Shown here one piece after another: positions 15,101 to 24,420 of a stretch of DNA of 64,000 bases. The first letter of the stretch is position 1. Each line of letters starts with the position of its first letter. The translations under genes were made by a program, and so were the position numbers. The notes under the pieces were generated by a model. The model searched no databases and had not been told where the DNA came from. It worked only from the letters and a program-made list of their open reading frames with translations. This stretch comes from CAWJLS01 sp963843755 (GTDB lineage: Bacteria > Acidobacteriota > Thermoanaerobaculia > Multivoradales > DATKCC01). The stretch spans positions 370,544-434,543 of the forward strand of contig CAWJLS010000010.1 of the NCBI GenBank assembly GCA_963843755.1, in the 5' to 3' direction.

Positions 15101-16512
15101 AGATCGCCGTGATCGGCGGCGGAGTCTCCGGCTTGGTGGCGGCGGAGGCGCTGGCCTCGCGTCACCGGGTGACCCTCTACGAGGCGGCGGAGCGCCTCGG
15201 CGGCCATGCCCACACGGTCGAGGTGGAGCACGCGGGGCGAACGGTTCCGGCCGACGTCGGGTTCATGGTCTACAACGAGACCACCTACCCCCGGCTCACC
15301 CGCCTCTTCGCCCGGCTCGGGATCGCGACCCGCCGCTCGGACATGAGTTTCTCCGTGCGCAACGAAGCCTCGGGTCTCGAGTACTGCGGCACCTCGCTCG
15401 CCACCCTGTTCGCCCAGCGCCGCAACCTGGGGCGGCCGTCGTTTCTCCGCATGCTGGCCGAGGTCGTCCGGTTCAACCGTCGAGCGCCGGCCCTCGCCGA
15501 GGCCCATCCGGAGATGACGCTCGCCGAGCTGGTCGAGGCCGGCGGCTTCGGACGCTTCTTCCGCGACCACTACCTGGTGCCAATGACTGCCGCCATCTGG
15601 TCTGCGACGGCGGAGCGGGCGCTCGAGATGCCGGCGTCGTTCCTGGTCCGCTTCTACCGCAACCACGGCATGCTGAGCGTCGACGACCACCTGCCCTGGC
15701 GCACGGTGACCGGAGGCTCCGTGCGGTACGTCGACGCCCTGGTCAGGGAAGGGAGGGCGCGGGGGATGGAGGTGTTCACGGGGACGCCGGTCCGGGCGAT
15801 CGAACGGATCGAGCGGAGAGGGCCCGAGGCGGCAACTGCCGGAGTGCGCGTGGTCACGGGCTCGGGGGAGCCGCGGGTCTTCGACCGGGTGGTGCTCGCC
15901 GTCCATGCCGACCGGGCGCTCGCCCTGCTGGCGCGGCCGAGCGCGCTGGAGCGGGCCGTCCTCGGTGCGTTCCCCTACCAGCGCAACGTGGGGGTGCTCC
16001 ACACCGACGAGTCGATCCTGCCGCGCCGTCCGCGGGCCCGGGCGAGCTGGAACTACCACGTCGCCGGAGGGCCGGGTCCGGACGGCCGCGCGACGGGGGC
16101 GACGCTGACCTACGATCTGTCCCGGCTCCAGGGGTTGGGCGGGGAGACGCCTCTACTGCTCACCCTCAACCGGACGGAGCGGATCGATCCACGGCGGGTG
16201 CTCGGCTCGTTCACCTGGGATCACCCGGTCTACACTCTCGCCGGGATCGCCGCCCAGGCGCGGCGTGCCGAGGTCAGCGGCGTCGACCGCGTCCACTACT
16301 GTGGCGCGTACTGGCGCAACGGTTTCCACGAGGACGGCGTGGTCAGCGCGCAGGCCGTGGTGGCGGAGATCGAGTGCGCCGGGGCCGAAGCCGGCCTGCG
16401 TACGCGGCCGGGCCGGGAGCGGGCGGGCCGTGGGGAGCGCGTCGTCGGCCCGGCCGCGTCGGTGATCGCGCTGACGGCAGGCGACGCGGACGCGGCGGGA
16501 GCGGTGGGCTGA
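15097..16512 (+). CDS. FAD-dependent amine oxidase/desaturase-like protein (COG2907)
   Basis: A 471-residue flavoprotein. The Rossmann motif IAVIGGGVSGLVAAEAL and EAAERLGGHAHTVEVE open it, and a C-terminal FAD segment (VHYCGAYWRNGFHEDG) is present. It belongs to the NAD/FAD-binding family co-encoded with DUF1365 and cyclopropane-fatty-acid synthases. Members of this family have been linked to modified (for example methylated diene or furan) fatty acids in Rhodobacter. The start is a TTG with a strong GGAGGAGGGG site. The last 40 residues are low-complexity. First enzyme gene of a five-gene operon. Confidence 0.82.
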   Translation: MKIAVIGGGVSGLVAAEALASRHRVTLYEAAERLGGHAHTVEVEHAGRTVPADVGFMVYNETTYPRLTRLFARLGIATRRSDMSFSVRNEASGLEYCGTSLATLFAQRRNLGRPSFLRMLAEVVRFNRRAPALAEAHPEMTLAELVEAGGFGRFFRDHYLVPMTAAIWSATAERALEMPASFLVRFYRNHGMLSVDDHLPWRTVTGGSVRYVDALVREGRARGMEVFTGTPVRAIERIERRGPEAATAGVRVVTGSGEPRVFDRVVLAVHADRALALLARPSALERAVLGAFPYQRNVGVLHTDESILPRRPRARASWNYHVAGGPGPDGRATGATLTYDLSRLQGLGGETPLLLTLNRTERIDPRRVLGSFTWDHPVYTLAGIAAQARRAEVSGVDRVHYCGAYWRNGFHEDGVVSAQAVVAEIECAGAEAGLRTRPGRERAGRGERVVGPAASVIALTAGDADAAGAVG

Positions 16513-16515
16513 GCC

Positions 16516-17376
16516 ATGCCGGCGAGCGCGCTCTACGAAGGGACCTTGCGGCACCGCCGCTTCACGCCCGTGGAGCACGGCTTCGAGTACCCCCTCTACA
16601 TGCTCTACCTCGACCTCGGCGAGCTGCCCGAGGTGCTCGACCCGATCCCGTGCTGGTCGGCACGGCGCCGGGCCCTCGGGCGTTTCGACCGTCGCGACCA
16701 CCACGGACCGCCGGACGAGCCGCTGGCGGAGTCGACCCGTAGGCTGGTAGCGGCGCGGACCGGGCGTCGTCCGGACGGTCCGATCCGCCTGCTCACCCAC
16801 GCCCGCACGTTCGGCCACTGCTTCAACCCGGTGTCGTTCTACTACTGCTTCGACCGCGCCGGCGACCGGGTCGAGGCGATCGTCGCCGAGGTCGACAACA
16901 CGCCGTGGGGCGAGCGGCACCTCTACGTGCTCGGGCCGGACCAGGAGGCCGAGCGGCTGGGAGCGGACAAGGCCGGAGCGGACGAAGTCGGCGCCCGCCG
17001 CTGGCGCCACGCCAAGGCGTTCCACGTCTCACCCTTCCTGGGCATGGACCTGGAGTACGACTGGCGGTTCACGGTGCCGGGGGACGGTCTCGTCGTCCAC
17101 GTCGACACGCGCCGCGGCGCCGAGCGGCCGTTCGACGCCACCCTGGTGCTACGACGGCGGCCGCTCACGGCCTCCACCATGGTGGGCGTGCTCGTCCGGC
17201 AGCCGGCCATGAGCCTCCGGGTGCTCACCAGGATCTACTGGCAGGCCGCGCGCCTGTGGCTCAAGAGGGTCCCGTTCCATGCCCATCCCGGCCTTCCGAC
17301 CGAAGGCGAAGGCCCCGGCGGTTCGTCCGTGCCGGAGCCGTCCGACCACGCACTCCACGACGAGGCACGCCCATGA
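16516..17376 (+). CDS. DUF1365 family protein
   Basis: A 286-residue DUF1365 protein: start SALYEGTLRHRRFTPVEHGF, then RLLTHARTFGHCFNPVSFYYC, AEVDNTPWGERH, KAFHVSPFLGMDLEYDWRF. The biochemical activity of this family is not established; it is almost always found with the FAD oxidase upstream and a CFA-type methyltransferase downstream. The ATG lies 3 nt after the previous stop, and its own stop overlaps the next ATG (ATGA). Confidence 0.85.
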   Translation: MPASALYEGTLRHRRFTPVEHGFEYPLYMLYLDLGELPEVLDPIPCWSARRRALGRFDRRDHHGPPDEPLAESTRRLVAARTGRRPDGPIRLLTHARTFGHCFNPVSFYYCFDRAGDRVEAIVAEVDNTPWGERHLYVLGPDQEAERLGADKAGADEVGARRWRHAKAFHVSPFLGMDLEYDWRFTVPGDGLVVHVDTRRGAERPFDATLVLRRRPLTASTMVGVLVRQPAMSLRVLTRIYWQAARLWLKRVPFHAHPGLPTEGEGPGGSSVPEPSDHALHDEARP

Positions 17377-18749
17377 CCGTTCATGACTCCCTGCTGTTCG
17401 ACGACCGACCCGCGATGCCGGAGGAGGGCTCCGGACGCGACCGAGCTGAGGCTGCTGAGAGCCCCCGCCCCCGTCTGGCCCGTCCGACCCGTCTGAACGT
17501 GCTGGGCCGGCTGGCGCGGCGAATCGTCTGCTCCCGCCTCCGCGCCCTCGACCGGTCCGCGGTCGGCGAGCTGGTGCTCCTCGACGGCGACCGGCGGCTC
17601 CGGTTCGGCCGCCCGGCACCCGACGCCCTGTCGGCGACCGTCACCGTGCGCGATCCGCGCTTCTGGACGGCCCTGGCGGTCGGCGGATCGGTCGGCTCCG
17701 GCGAGGCCTACGCCGCCGGCTGGTGGCGGGCCGACGACCTGGTGGCGGTGATCCGTCTGATCGCCCGCAGCCGGGAGGCGAACACCGGGCTCGACGGGGG
17801 GTGGGCGCTGCCACGGAAGTGGCTCGACCGCCTGGTCCACTGGACCCGCCGCAACTCCCGCGCCGGCAGCCGGCGCAACATCGCCGACCACTATGACCTG
17901 GGCAACGACCTCTTCGAGCAGTTCCTGGACGCCGGCATGACCTACTCGTGCGCCGTCTTCCCGTCTCCCGGCGCGAGCCTCGAGCGGGCCCAGCGGGAGA
18001 AGCTGGAGCGCATCTGCCGCGCCCTCGCGCTGGGCCCGGAGGACGAAGTGGTGGAGATCGGGACCGGCTGGGGCAGCTTCGCGCTCCACGCCGCGCGCGA
18101 GCACGGCTGCCGGGTGACCACCACGACGATCTCGGCCGAGCAGCACGACTACGCCGCGCGGCGGATCGCCGAGGCGGGGCTCGGGGACCGGGTGATGCTG
18201 CTGCGGGCCGACTACCGCGACCTGCCGGGCGCCCTGCCGGAGCGCCTCCGCCGGGCCGGGCGGCGGTTCGACAAGCTGGTGTCGATCGAGATGATCGAGG
18301 CGGTGGGGGAGCGGCAGCTCTCGCGCTACCTGCGGGTCGTCCAGGACCTGCTCGAGCCCCACGGCCGCGCGCTCGTCCAGGCGATCTTGATGGCCGACCG
18401 CTTCTACGACGACTACCGCCGCGGGGCGGACCTGATCCAGCGCCTGGTCTTCCCTGGATCGCACCTGCCGTCGCTCGCCGATCTGCTCCGGCGGACCGCG
18501 GACGAGACCGACCTCTCCCTGGTCGGCCTCGACGACATCACGCCCCACTACGCCGAGACCCTGGCGCGTTGGCGCCACCGGTTGGTCGGGCGGTGGCTGC
18601 GGGTCCGCGACCTGGGCTACTCGGAGGAGCTGTGCCGTCTCTGGGAGCTGTACCTGGCGTACTGCGAGGGCGGATTCCTCGAAGGGGTGATCCGCGACGC
18701 CCAGCTCCTCTTCGCCCGCCCCGCCGCCGCCGCCGGAGGGCTGCGATGA
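17373..18749 (+). CDS. cfa: Cyclopropane-fatty-acyl-phospholipid synthase family methyltransferase (copy 1)
   Basis: A 458-residue SAM-dependent enzyme with the full CFA layout. The N-terminal domain (about 60-140) includes GEAYAAGWW. Then come IADHYDLGNDLFEQFLD and TYSCAVFP, the SAM loop EIGTGWGSFALH and the bicarbonate/active-site region SIEMIEAVGE. CFA synthases methylate the double bond of unsaturated acyl chains in phospholipids. The N-terminal 45 residues are a poorly conserved linker containing a 9-nt repeat tract. It overlaps both neighbours by 4 nt. Confidence 0.88.
   Translation: MTVHDSLLFDDRPAMPEEGSGRDRAEAAESPRPRLARPTRLNVLGRLARRIVCSRLRALDRSAVGELVLLDGDRRLRFGRPAPDALSATVTVRDPRFWTALAVGGSVGSGEAYAAGWWRADDLVAVIRLIARSREANTGLDGGWALPRKWLDRLVHWTRRNSRAGSRRNIADHYDLGNDLFEQFLDAGMTYSCAVFPSPGASLERAQREKLERICRALALGPEDEVVEIGTGWGSFALHAAREHGCRVTTTTISAEQHDYAARRIAEAGLGDRVMLLRADYRDLPGALPERLRRAGRRFDKLVSIEMIEAVGERQLSRYLRVVQDLLEPHGRALVQAILMADRFYDDYRRGADLIQRLVFPGSHLPSLADLLRRTADETDLSLVGLDDITPHYAETLARWRHRLVGRWLRVRDLGYSEELCRLWELYLAYCEGGFLEGVIRDAQLLFARPAAAAGGLR
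17472..17516. repeat. 9-nt degenerate tandem tract in the N-terminus of CFA copy 1
   Basis: Five units of period 9 (CGTCTGGCC, CGTCCGACC, CGTCTGAAC, GTGCTGGGC, CGGCTGGCG) encode the N-terminal linker. It is one of the short-period tracts found across the window. Confidence 0.65.
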
Positions 18750-19960
18750 GCTCCGGGAGCGAGACCCGGGCGGTGGCTCCGGTCGAGGCCCGGCCCGGAG
18801 CCGCGGACGGACGGCGCGCCGGCGGCCGGACCGGGGAGCGCCGGATGGGACGCGCCGAAGGCCGACGGTGGGATCGGCGGCCGGGACGGCGTGCCGCGGC
18901 CCTGCTGGTCGAGCTGGCCGAGCGGGGCGTGCTGCCGGACGTGGCCATCCGCTACGGCATCCGCCGCCTGGTCGGCCAGCGGTTGGCGTCCGAGAGCCGG
19001 GGCGGGCCCGAGCAGCGCCAGGAACGGTTCGAGGCGCTGGTCGCCGCCCTCGGCCGCCTGCCGGTCGCGGTCGCCACCCGGGCGGCGAACGAGCAGCACT
19101 ACGAGCTGCCGGCCGAGCTCTACCGCCTGGTCCTCGGGAGCCACCTCAAGTACAGCGCCTGCCTCTGGCCCCCGGGGGTCGACACCCTGGACGATGCGGA
19201 GCGCCGGATGCTCGACCTGACCGTGCGGCGGGCCGGGCTCGCCGACGGCCAGGAGATCCTGGAGCTCGGCTGCGGCTGGGGGTCGCTGACGCTTCGGATC
19301 GCCGAGGCGCTCCCGCGCGCGCGGATCACCGCGGTGTCGAGCTCCATCTCCCAGCGCCGTGCCATCACCGAACAGTGTCGCGTCCGCGGGCTGGCCAACG
19401 TCGAGGTGATCACGGCCGACGTCAACGGTCTGGAGCTCGACCGCAGGTTCGACCGGGCGGTGTCGGTCGAGATGTTCGAGCACGTCCGCAATCACCGGGT
19501 GCTGTTCGAGCGCATCGCGGGCTGGCTCCGGCCGGGCGGGACGCTGTTCGCCCACGTCTTCTGCCATCGCAGCCTCCCCTACCTCTTCGAGGAAGACCCG
19601 GACGATCCCGGGGACTGGATGGCGCGCACGTTCTTCACCGGCGGGATCATGCCGTCCCCGGAGCTGCTGCTGCGCTTCCAGGACCACCTCCGGGTGCGGC
19701 GCCAGTGGCTCCACGACGGGCGCTGCTACCAGAAGACAGCCGAAGCCTGGCTGCGCAACCTGGACCGCCACCGGGGCGCCGTCCGCCGGGTGCTGGCATC
19801 GGTCCACGGCGAGGCCGACGCGGACCGCTGGGTGCAGCGGTGGCGGATCTTCTTCCTGTCGGTGGCGGAGCTGTTCGGCTACCGGAACGGCCGGGAGTGG
19901 ATGATCTGCCACACCCTGTACGAGAAGCCGCGGGAAGCCGCCGGCGGGCCCGGGAGGTGA
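18746..19960 (+). CDS. CFA-synthase-like SAM methyltransferase (copy 2, shorter type)
   Basis: A 404-residue methyltransferase of the CFA/mycolic/coclaurine-type branch without the long CFA N-domain. Motifs: NEQHYELPAELYRLVLG, KYSACLWPPGV, the SAM loop ELGCGWGSLTLR, SVEMFEHVRNH and the C-terminal FGYRNGREWMICHTLYEKP. The two adjacent but dissimilar methyltransferases probably act on different substrates or steps. The first 50 residues are low-complexity; an internal ATG at 18845 is an alternative start. Overlaps copy 1 by ATGA. Confidence 0.82.
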   Translation: MSSGSETRAVAPVEARPGAADGRRAGGRTGERRMGRAEGRRWDRRPGRRAAALLVELAERGVLPDVAIRYGIRRLVGQRLASESRGGPEQRQERFEALVAALGRLPVAVATRAANEQHYELPAELYRLVLGSHLKYSACLWPPGVDTLDDAERRMLDLTVRRAGLADGQEILELGCGWGSLTLRIAEALPRARITAVSSSISQRRAITEQCRVRGLANVEVITADVNGLELDRRFDRAVSVEMFEHVRNHRVLFERIAGWLRPGGTLFAHVFCHRSLPYLFEEDPDDPGDWMARTFFTGGIMPSPELLLRFQDHLRVRRQWLHDGRCYQKTAEAWLRNLDRHRGAVRRVLASVHGEADADRWVQRWRIFFLSVAELFGYRNGREWMICHTLYEKPREAAGGPGR

Positions 19961-19962
19961 CG

Positions 19963-20883
19963 ATGGAGGCCGCCGCCGTCACCGTCCTGGGCGCGCTCCT
20001 CGACTGGGCCGGGGACTGGGCCGGGGACTGGGCCGGGGACTGGGCCCGGGCCTGGCCCCTCGCCGCCGGGCTCGTGGCCGCCCTGGCCGCCTTCACCCTG
20101 GTCTGGCTGCTCCACCTGCCGCTCCGGGACGCCAGCATCGTCGACGTGCTCTGGGGCCCGGCGTTCGTCATGGTCGCGGCCACCTACGCGGCGCTCGCCG
20201 CTCATTCCGCTCCACTCTCCGCTCCACTGGGAGGTCCACTGGCCGGTGCAGGCGATGGGGCGCGCCGCGGGCTCGTCCTGGTCCTGATCGGACTCTGGGG
20301 GCTCCGCCTCGGTGCCTACCTGCTGTGGCGCCGGTGGGGCGAGCCGGAGGACGCCCGCTACCGGGCCATGCGGGCCAACTGGGGCGCCGCGTTCCCGTGG
20401 CTCAGCCTGCCGGTCGTCTTCTGGCTCCAGGCGGCGATCTGCTGGGTCGTCTCCTGGCCCCTCTACCAGGCGATCCGGGCCGGCGCGCCGCGCGGCCTCA
20501 CGGCGCTCGACCTGCTCGGGACGGCGCTCTTCGTCGTCGGCTTCGCCTTCGAGACGATCGCCGACCTTCAGCTCGTCCGCTTCAAGGCGCACCCGGAGCG
20601 CGCGGAGACCGCCGGCCGGGTGATGGATCGGGGCCTCTGGCGCTACACGCGCCACCCGAACTACTTCGGTGAATGCGTCCTCTGGTGGGGGTTCGGCCTG
20701 CTCTCCCTGGCGACCGGGCCGGGCGCCTGGTGGACCCTGGTCAGCCCTCTGGTCATGACGGTCCTGCTCCTGCGGGTCTCCGGGGTGACCCTGCTCGAAA
20801 GCCACCTGGAGCAGACCAAGCCGGGCTACGCCGACTACGTGCGCCGGACGAACGCGTTCCTCCCCGGGCGACCCAAGGACTGA
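19963..20883 (+). CDS. DUF1295 membrane protein (steroid-reductase-like fold)
   Basis: A 306-residue multi-pass protein. The signature of the DUF1295/isoprenylcysteine-methyltransferase-like superfamily is clear: ASIVDVLWGPAFV, SLPVVFWLQA, then GLWRYTRHPNYFGECVLWWG and the C-terminal YADYVRRTNAFLP. Members are NADPH reductases or methyltransferases of lipids. It ends the lipid-modification operon. GGGAGG precedes the ATG. Near the N-terminus four copies of Asp-Trp-Ala-Gly come from a 12-nt DNA repeat. Its 3' end overlaps the convergent phosphatase gene. Confidence 0.83.
   Translation: MEAAAVTVLGALLDWAGDWAGDWAGDWARAWPLAAGLVAALAAFTLVWLLHLPLRDASIVDVLWGPAFVMVAATYAALAAHSAPLSAPLGGPLAGAGDGARRGLVLVLIGLWGLRLGAYLLWRRWGEPEDARYRAMRANWGAAFPWLSLPVVFWLQAAICWVVSWPLYQAIRAGAPRGLTALDLLGTALFVVGFAFETIADLQLVRFKAHPERAETAGRVMDRGLWRYTRHPNYFGECVLWWGFGLLSLATGPGAWWTLVSPLVMTVLLLRVSGVTLLESHLEQTKPGYADYVRRTNAFLPGRPKD
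20002..20049. repeat. 12-nt tandem repeat, four copies, inside the DUF1295 gene
   Basis: Three identical copies of GACTGGGCCGGG are followed by one copy with a single change. They encode a (Asp-Trp-Ala-Gly)n run just before the first membrane helix. Near identity of the copies suggests recent expansion. Confidence 0.9.
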
Positions 20884-22322
20884 CGGCGGCGGACGCCTTC
20901 TGGAGCGCCCTTGTCCTCATCAGCATCGGCCGCCTCGGCCTCGGCGGACCGGTCCCCTTCGCCGAGGAAACGGGCGACGATGATCGACAGGTCGTCGGCC
21001 TGGAGGGTCTCCCCCTTGAACCGGGCGACGCTGTCCAGCAGGTCGTTGCGCACCGCCCGGGCGGCGCCGGTGGCGGCGGCCTGGGCGAGCGCCTCCTCCA
21101 GCCGGTCGAAGCCGAAGGCGTCGGTGCGGTAGTCGACCGCCTCGACCAGGCCGTCGGTGTAGAGCAGGACCAGGTCGCCGGGGGCGAGGTCGACGGCGTC
21201 CTCCCGGTAGGTTGCCGGCAGGCGGGTCCCCAGGGGCGGAGCCTCGGCGCCGACTTCGCGCACGCTGCCGTCGGCGGCCCGCCAGTGGAGCACCGGCGGA
21301 TGGCCGGCGCTCGCCACACGGATGCGGCCGGTGCCGCCGCCGCCTTGGCCGCCTTGGCCGCGGGGCAGGCGCTCCACCAGCGCCACGGAGACGGTGACGA
21401 AGGTGCGGTGGCGCACCGACTCGCGCACCATCAGGTTGAGCCGGTCGAGAACCTCCGCGGGGCTCCGCAGGTGCTCGTGAAGCACGTAGAGCGAGCTTCG
21501 CAGGCCGGCGATCAGCAGGCCGCTCGCCACGCCGTGGCCCGCCACGTCCGCCATCACCAGCACGAAGGCGTCGTCGTCCAGCCGGATGTAGTCGAAATAG
21601 TCGCCGCCCACCTCGACCGCCGGCAGGCAGACCCCGGAGAGGTCGAGCCAGTCGATGTCCGGATCGCCCGCCGGCAGCATGCTGAGCTGGATCTTGCGCG
21701 CGTCCGCCAGCTCGCCGCGCATGCGCAGCCGCTCCCGCTCGCGGGTCGAGGCCAGGCGCCAGCGATCGACGAACTGCTTGCGTCTCTGGCGGGTGATGCG
21801 GACGCCGAGGGGCGCCGTCAGCATGGCCGGGATGGTCAGCAGGAAGGCCCACAGGAGCGCGCGTTCGACGGTGGCGCCGTGGACCAGGTGCCAGGTGAGG
21901 GCCACCGCGGCGGTGGCGGCGCACAGCGCCGCGGAGGTCGACCCCTCGAAGCGCAGCAGCAGCAGGACCAGCGGGGCGATCAGGGCGAGGAAGACCGAGA
22001 CGAGCTCGATCTCGTCGCTCCACAGGGCGATGGCGACGAGCTGGAGCGCCACCAGGGCGATGATCAGCCAACGGAAGCTCGCCTCGACGGTGCGCGTGCG
22101 GCGCAGCAGCACGAAGACGGTCAGGACGACCAGGAAGCCGACGGCGCTCCACAGCCTGCGGCCGACACCCGCCTGGGCCGCCTCGATGGCGACGATCCCC
22201 GACGCCGCGATGAAGCAGGCGGCGATCCAGCGGAAACGCTGCCAGTTGACGCCGTCGACGTGGCGCGTGACGGCGGTCCGCTCCGGTAGCAGCAGGAGCT
22301 CGTCGAGGGTGCGGATGCGCAT
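20835..22322 (-). CDS. RsbU/SpoIIE-type PP2C phosphatase with N-terminal membrane domain
   Basis: A 495-residue protein. Six or so hydrophobic helices occupy residues 30-190, a short linker (RERLRMRGELADARKIQLSM) leads into the phosphatase domain, and the metal motifs GGDYFD, DVAGHG, ASAGHPP and YTDGLVEA are present. It lacks the HAMP domain of the phosphatase at 7716. The coding frame runs into the 3' end of the convergent DUF1295 gene (overlap about 49 nt), so the last 16 residues are probably read-through tail. A small 9-nt repeat encodes GQGGQGGGG in a surface loop. A likely partner is a STAS protein such as that at 45083 (inference). Confidence 0.83.
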   Translation of the reverse strand: MRIRTLDELLLLPERTAVTRHVDGVNWQRFRWIAACFIAASGIVAIEAAQAGVGRRLWSAVGFLVVLTVFVLLRRTRTVEASFRWLIIALVALQLVAIALWSDEIELVSVFLALIAPLVLLLLRFEGSTSAALCAATAAVALTWHLVHGATVERALLWAFLLTIPAMLTAPLGVRITRQRRKQFVDRWRLASTRERERLRMRGELADARKIQLSMLPAGDPDIDWLDLSGVCLPAVEVGGDYFDYIRLDDDAFVLVMADVAGHGVASGLLIAGLRSSLYVLHEHLRSPAEVLDRLNLMVRESVRHRTFVTVSVALVERLPRGQGGQGGGGTGRIRVASAGHPPVLHWRAADGSVREVGAEAPPLGTRLPATYREDAVDLAPGDLVLLYTDGLVEAVDYRTDAFGFDRLEEALAQAAATGAARAVRNDLLDSVARFKGETLQADDLSIIVARFLGEGDRSAEAEAADADEDKGAPEGVRRRQSLGRPGRNAFVRRT

Positions 22323-22479
22323 GGCGGGTCGGGGGTCCGTAGGGCCGGTAAGGGCTCGGAGGAATCTACCAGACAGGGCCGCCCGCGGGGCTGCCGGCGC
22401 GGCTGGCGGCGGGCCGGAGCGGCACCCCGCGGGCAGCTCCCTGGAGGAATGGCGTTCCGTGGGGGTCTGTTTCTCCTCT

Positions 22480-22488
22480 TGCTATGAT
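22480..22488 (+). promoter_or_regulatory. Extended -10 element upstream of korA
   Basis: TGCTATGAT (extended -10) lies 52 nt before the korA ATG. No good -35 is present at standard spacing, as often seen with extended -10 promoters. The same TGCTAnnnT word recurs upstream of other genes in the window. Confidence 0.55.
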
Positions 22489-22539
22489 CCCGCGGCCTCC
22501 CCCCTTGCGCGGAGGCGCGACGAAAGGGAACCGAAATCG

Positions 22540-24420
22540 ATGGCGATCGCTGATCGGAAAGACCGACCCGAGGAGCAGGACAGCCCGTCAGAGGACCAGC
22601 CGAAGGAGCGCGTCGACGACGTGGTCGTCCGCTTCGCCGGGGACTCCGGCGACGGCATGCAGCTCACGGGAACCCAGTTCACCAGCACGTCGGCCCTGTT
22701 GGGCAACGACCTGGCCACCCTGCCGGACTTCCCGGCGGAGATCCGGGCCCCCGCCGGCACCCTGCCCGGCGTCTCGGCCTTCCAGGTCCGGATCGCCGAC
22801 CACGACATCCACACCCCCGGCGACGCGCCGGACGTGCTGGTGGCGATGAACCCGGCGGCCCTGGTCAAGAACCTCCCCGACCTGGTGCGGGGCGGGGTGG
22901 TGGTGGTCAACACCGACGAGTTCAAGGACCGCAACCTGAAGAAGGCGGGACTCGAAACCGACCCGCTCGAGGACGGCCGCCTGGACGGCTACCGGGTGGT
23001 CCGGATCGAGCTGACCACGCTCACCCGCCGCACCCTCGAGGACACCGAGCTCGACGTCAAGTCGAAGGACCGGTGCAAGAACTTCTTCGCCCTGGGAGTC
23101 GTCTACTGGCTGTTCAACCGCCCTCTCGAGACGACCATCGCCTGGCTGAACAAGAAGTTCGCCACCCGGCCGGAGCTCGCCGACGCCAACATCCGGGTGC
23201 TCAAGGCCGGCTGGAACTTCGCCGACATCCAGCACCTCTTCCAGGCCCGCTACGAGGTCGAGCCGGCGAAGCTCGCGCCCGGCACCTACCGCAACATCAA
23301 CGGCAGCGAGGCGCTGGCTCTGGGGTTCGTCGCCGCCAGCCGCGTCTCCGGCCTGCCGCTCTTCCTCGGCGCCTACCCGATCACTCCCGCCTCCGAGCTG
23401 CTCCACGCCCTGGCGCGGCACAAGCGCTTCGGCGTCACCACCTTCCAGGCGGAGGACGAGATCGCCGCCGTCTGCGGCGCCATCGGCGCGGCCTTCGGCG
23501 GCTCCCTGGCGGTCACCGGGTCGAGCGGTCCGGGCATCGCCCTCAAGGCGGAGGCCATCAACCTGGCGGCGATGGTCGAGCTGCCGCTGGTCATCTGCGA
23601 CATCCAGCGCGGCGGCCCGTCGACCGGCCTGCCGACCAAGACCGAGCAGTCCGACCTGCTGCAGGTGATGTTCGGCAGGAACGGCGAGTCCTCGCTGCCG
23701 GTGATCGCCGCCAGCTCGCCCCACGACTGCTTCTGGACGGCGCTCGAGGCGTGCCGCGTGGCGGTGCGCTCCATGGTGCCGGTGGTGGTGCTCTCGGACG
23801 GCTACATCGCCAACGGGTCCGAGCCGTGGCGGCTGCCGGAGATGGAGGATCTGCCGCGCTTCACGCCGGAGTTCCGGAGCGATCCCGAGGGCTTCCAGCC
23901 CTACCTGCGCGACGCCGAGACCCTGGCCCGGCCGTGGGCGCTGCCGGGGACGCCGGGGCTCGAGCACCGGATCGGCGGCCTGGAGAAGGAGGACGGCTCG
24001 GGCAACGTCTCCTACGACCCGGCGAACCACGAGCGCATGACCCGCCTGCGCGCCGAGAAGGTGGAGCGGATCGCCCGCGAGCTGCCGCCGATCGAGATCG
24101 AAGGGCCGCAGGAGGGCGAGCTGCTGGTGCTCGGCTGGGGCTCGACCGAAGGGGCGATCAAGGGGGCCGTCCGCCGGCTCCACGCCCAGGGGGTCGAGGT
24201 CTCCCGCGCCCACCTGCGCTGGCTCAACCCGCTGCCGAGCGACCTGGGCGACGTGCTCGACCGGTTCGACAAGGTCCTGGTGCCGGAGATGAACCTGGGC
24301 CAGCTCGCCCTGCTGCTCCGGGCGCGGTATCTGAAGGACGTCATCACCCTGAGCAAGGTCCAGGGGCGTCCGTTCTTCCGCCACGAGATCGAAGACAAGA
24401 TCCGGGAGGTGCTGTCGTGA
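22540..24420 (+). CDS. korA: 2-oxoacid:ferredoxin oxidoreductase, fused gamma-alpha subunit
   Basis: A 626-residue protein. Residues about 27-215 form the gamma domain (VVRFAGDSGDGMQLTG, ALVKNLPDLVRGG); the rest is the alpha/pyrimidine domain (LGAYPITPASELLH, ITGSSGPG-like segment, GPSTGLPTKTEQSDL). Such enzymes oxidise a 2-oxoacid to acyl-CoA and CO2 with ferredoxin as acceptor; fused gamma-alpha plus a small beta subunit is the usual form of 2-oxoglutarate:ferredoxin oxidoreductase in aerobes as well as anaerobes. The korB gene overlaps by GTGA. Confidence 0.92.
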   Translation: MAIADRKDRPEEQDSPSEDQPKERVDDVVVRFAGDSGDGMQLTGTQFTSTSALLGNDLATLPDFPAEIRAPAGTLPGVSAFQVRIADHDIHTPGDAPDVLVAMNPAALVKNLPDLVRGGVVVVNTDEFKDRNLKKAGLETDPLEDGRLDGYRVVRIELTTLTRRTLEDTELDVKSKDRCKNFFALGVVYWLFNRPLETTIAWLNKKFATRPELADANIRVLKAGWNFADIQHLFQARYEVEPAKLAPGTYRNINGSEALALGFVAASRVSGLPLFLGAYPITPASELLHALARHKRFGVTTFQAEDEIAAVCGAIGAAFGGSLAVTGSSGPGIALKAEAINLAAMVELPLVICDIQRGGPSTGLPTKTEQSDLLQVMFGRNGESSLPVIAASSPHDCFWTALEACRVAVRSMVPVVVLSDGYIANGSEPWRLPEMEDLPRFTPEFRSDPEGFQPYLRDAETLARPWALPGTPGLEHRIGGLEKEDGSGNVSYDPANHERMTRLRAEKVERIARELPPIEIEGPQEGELLVLGWGSTEGAIKGAVRRLHAQGVEVSRAHLRWLNPLPSDLGDVLDRFDKVLVPEMNLGQLALLLRARYLKDVITLSKVQGRPFFRHEIEDKIREVLS

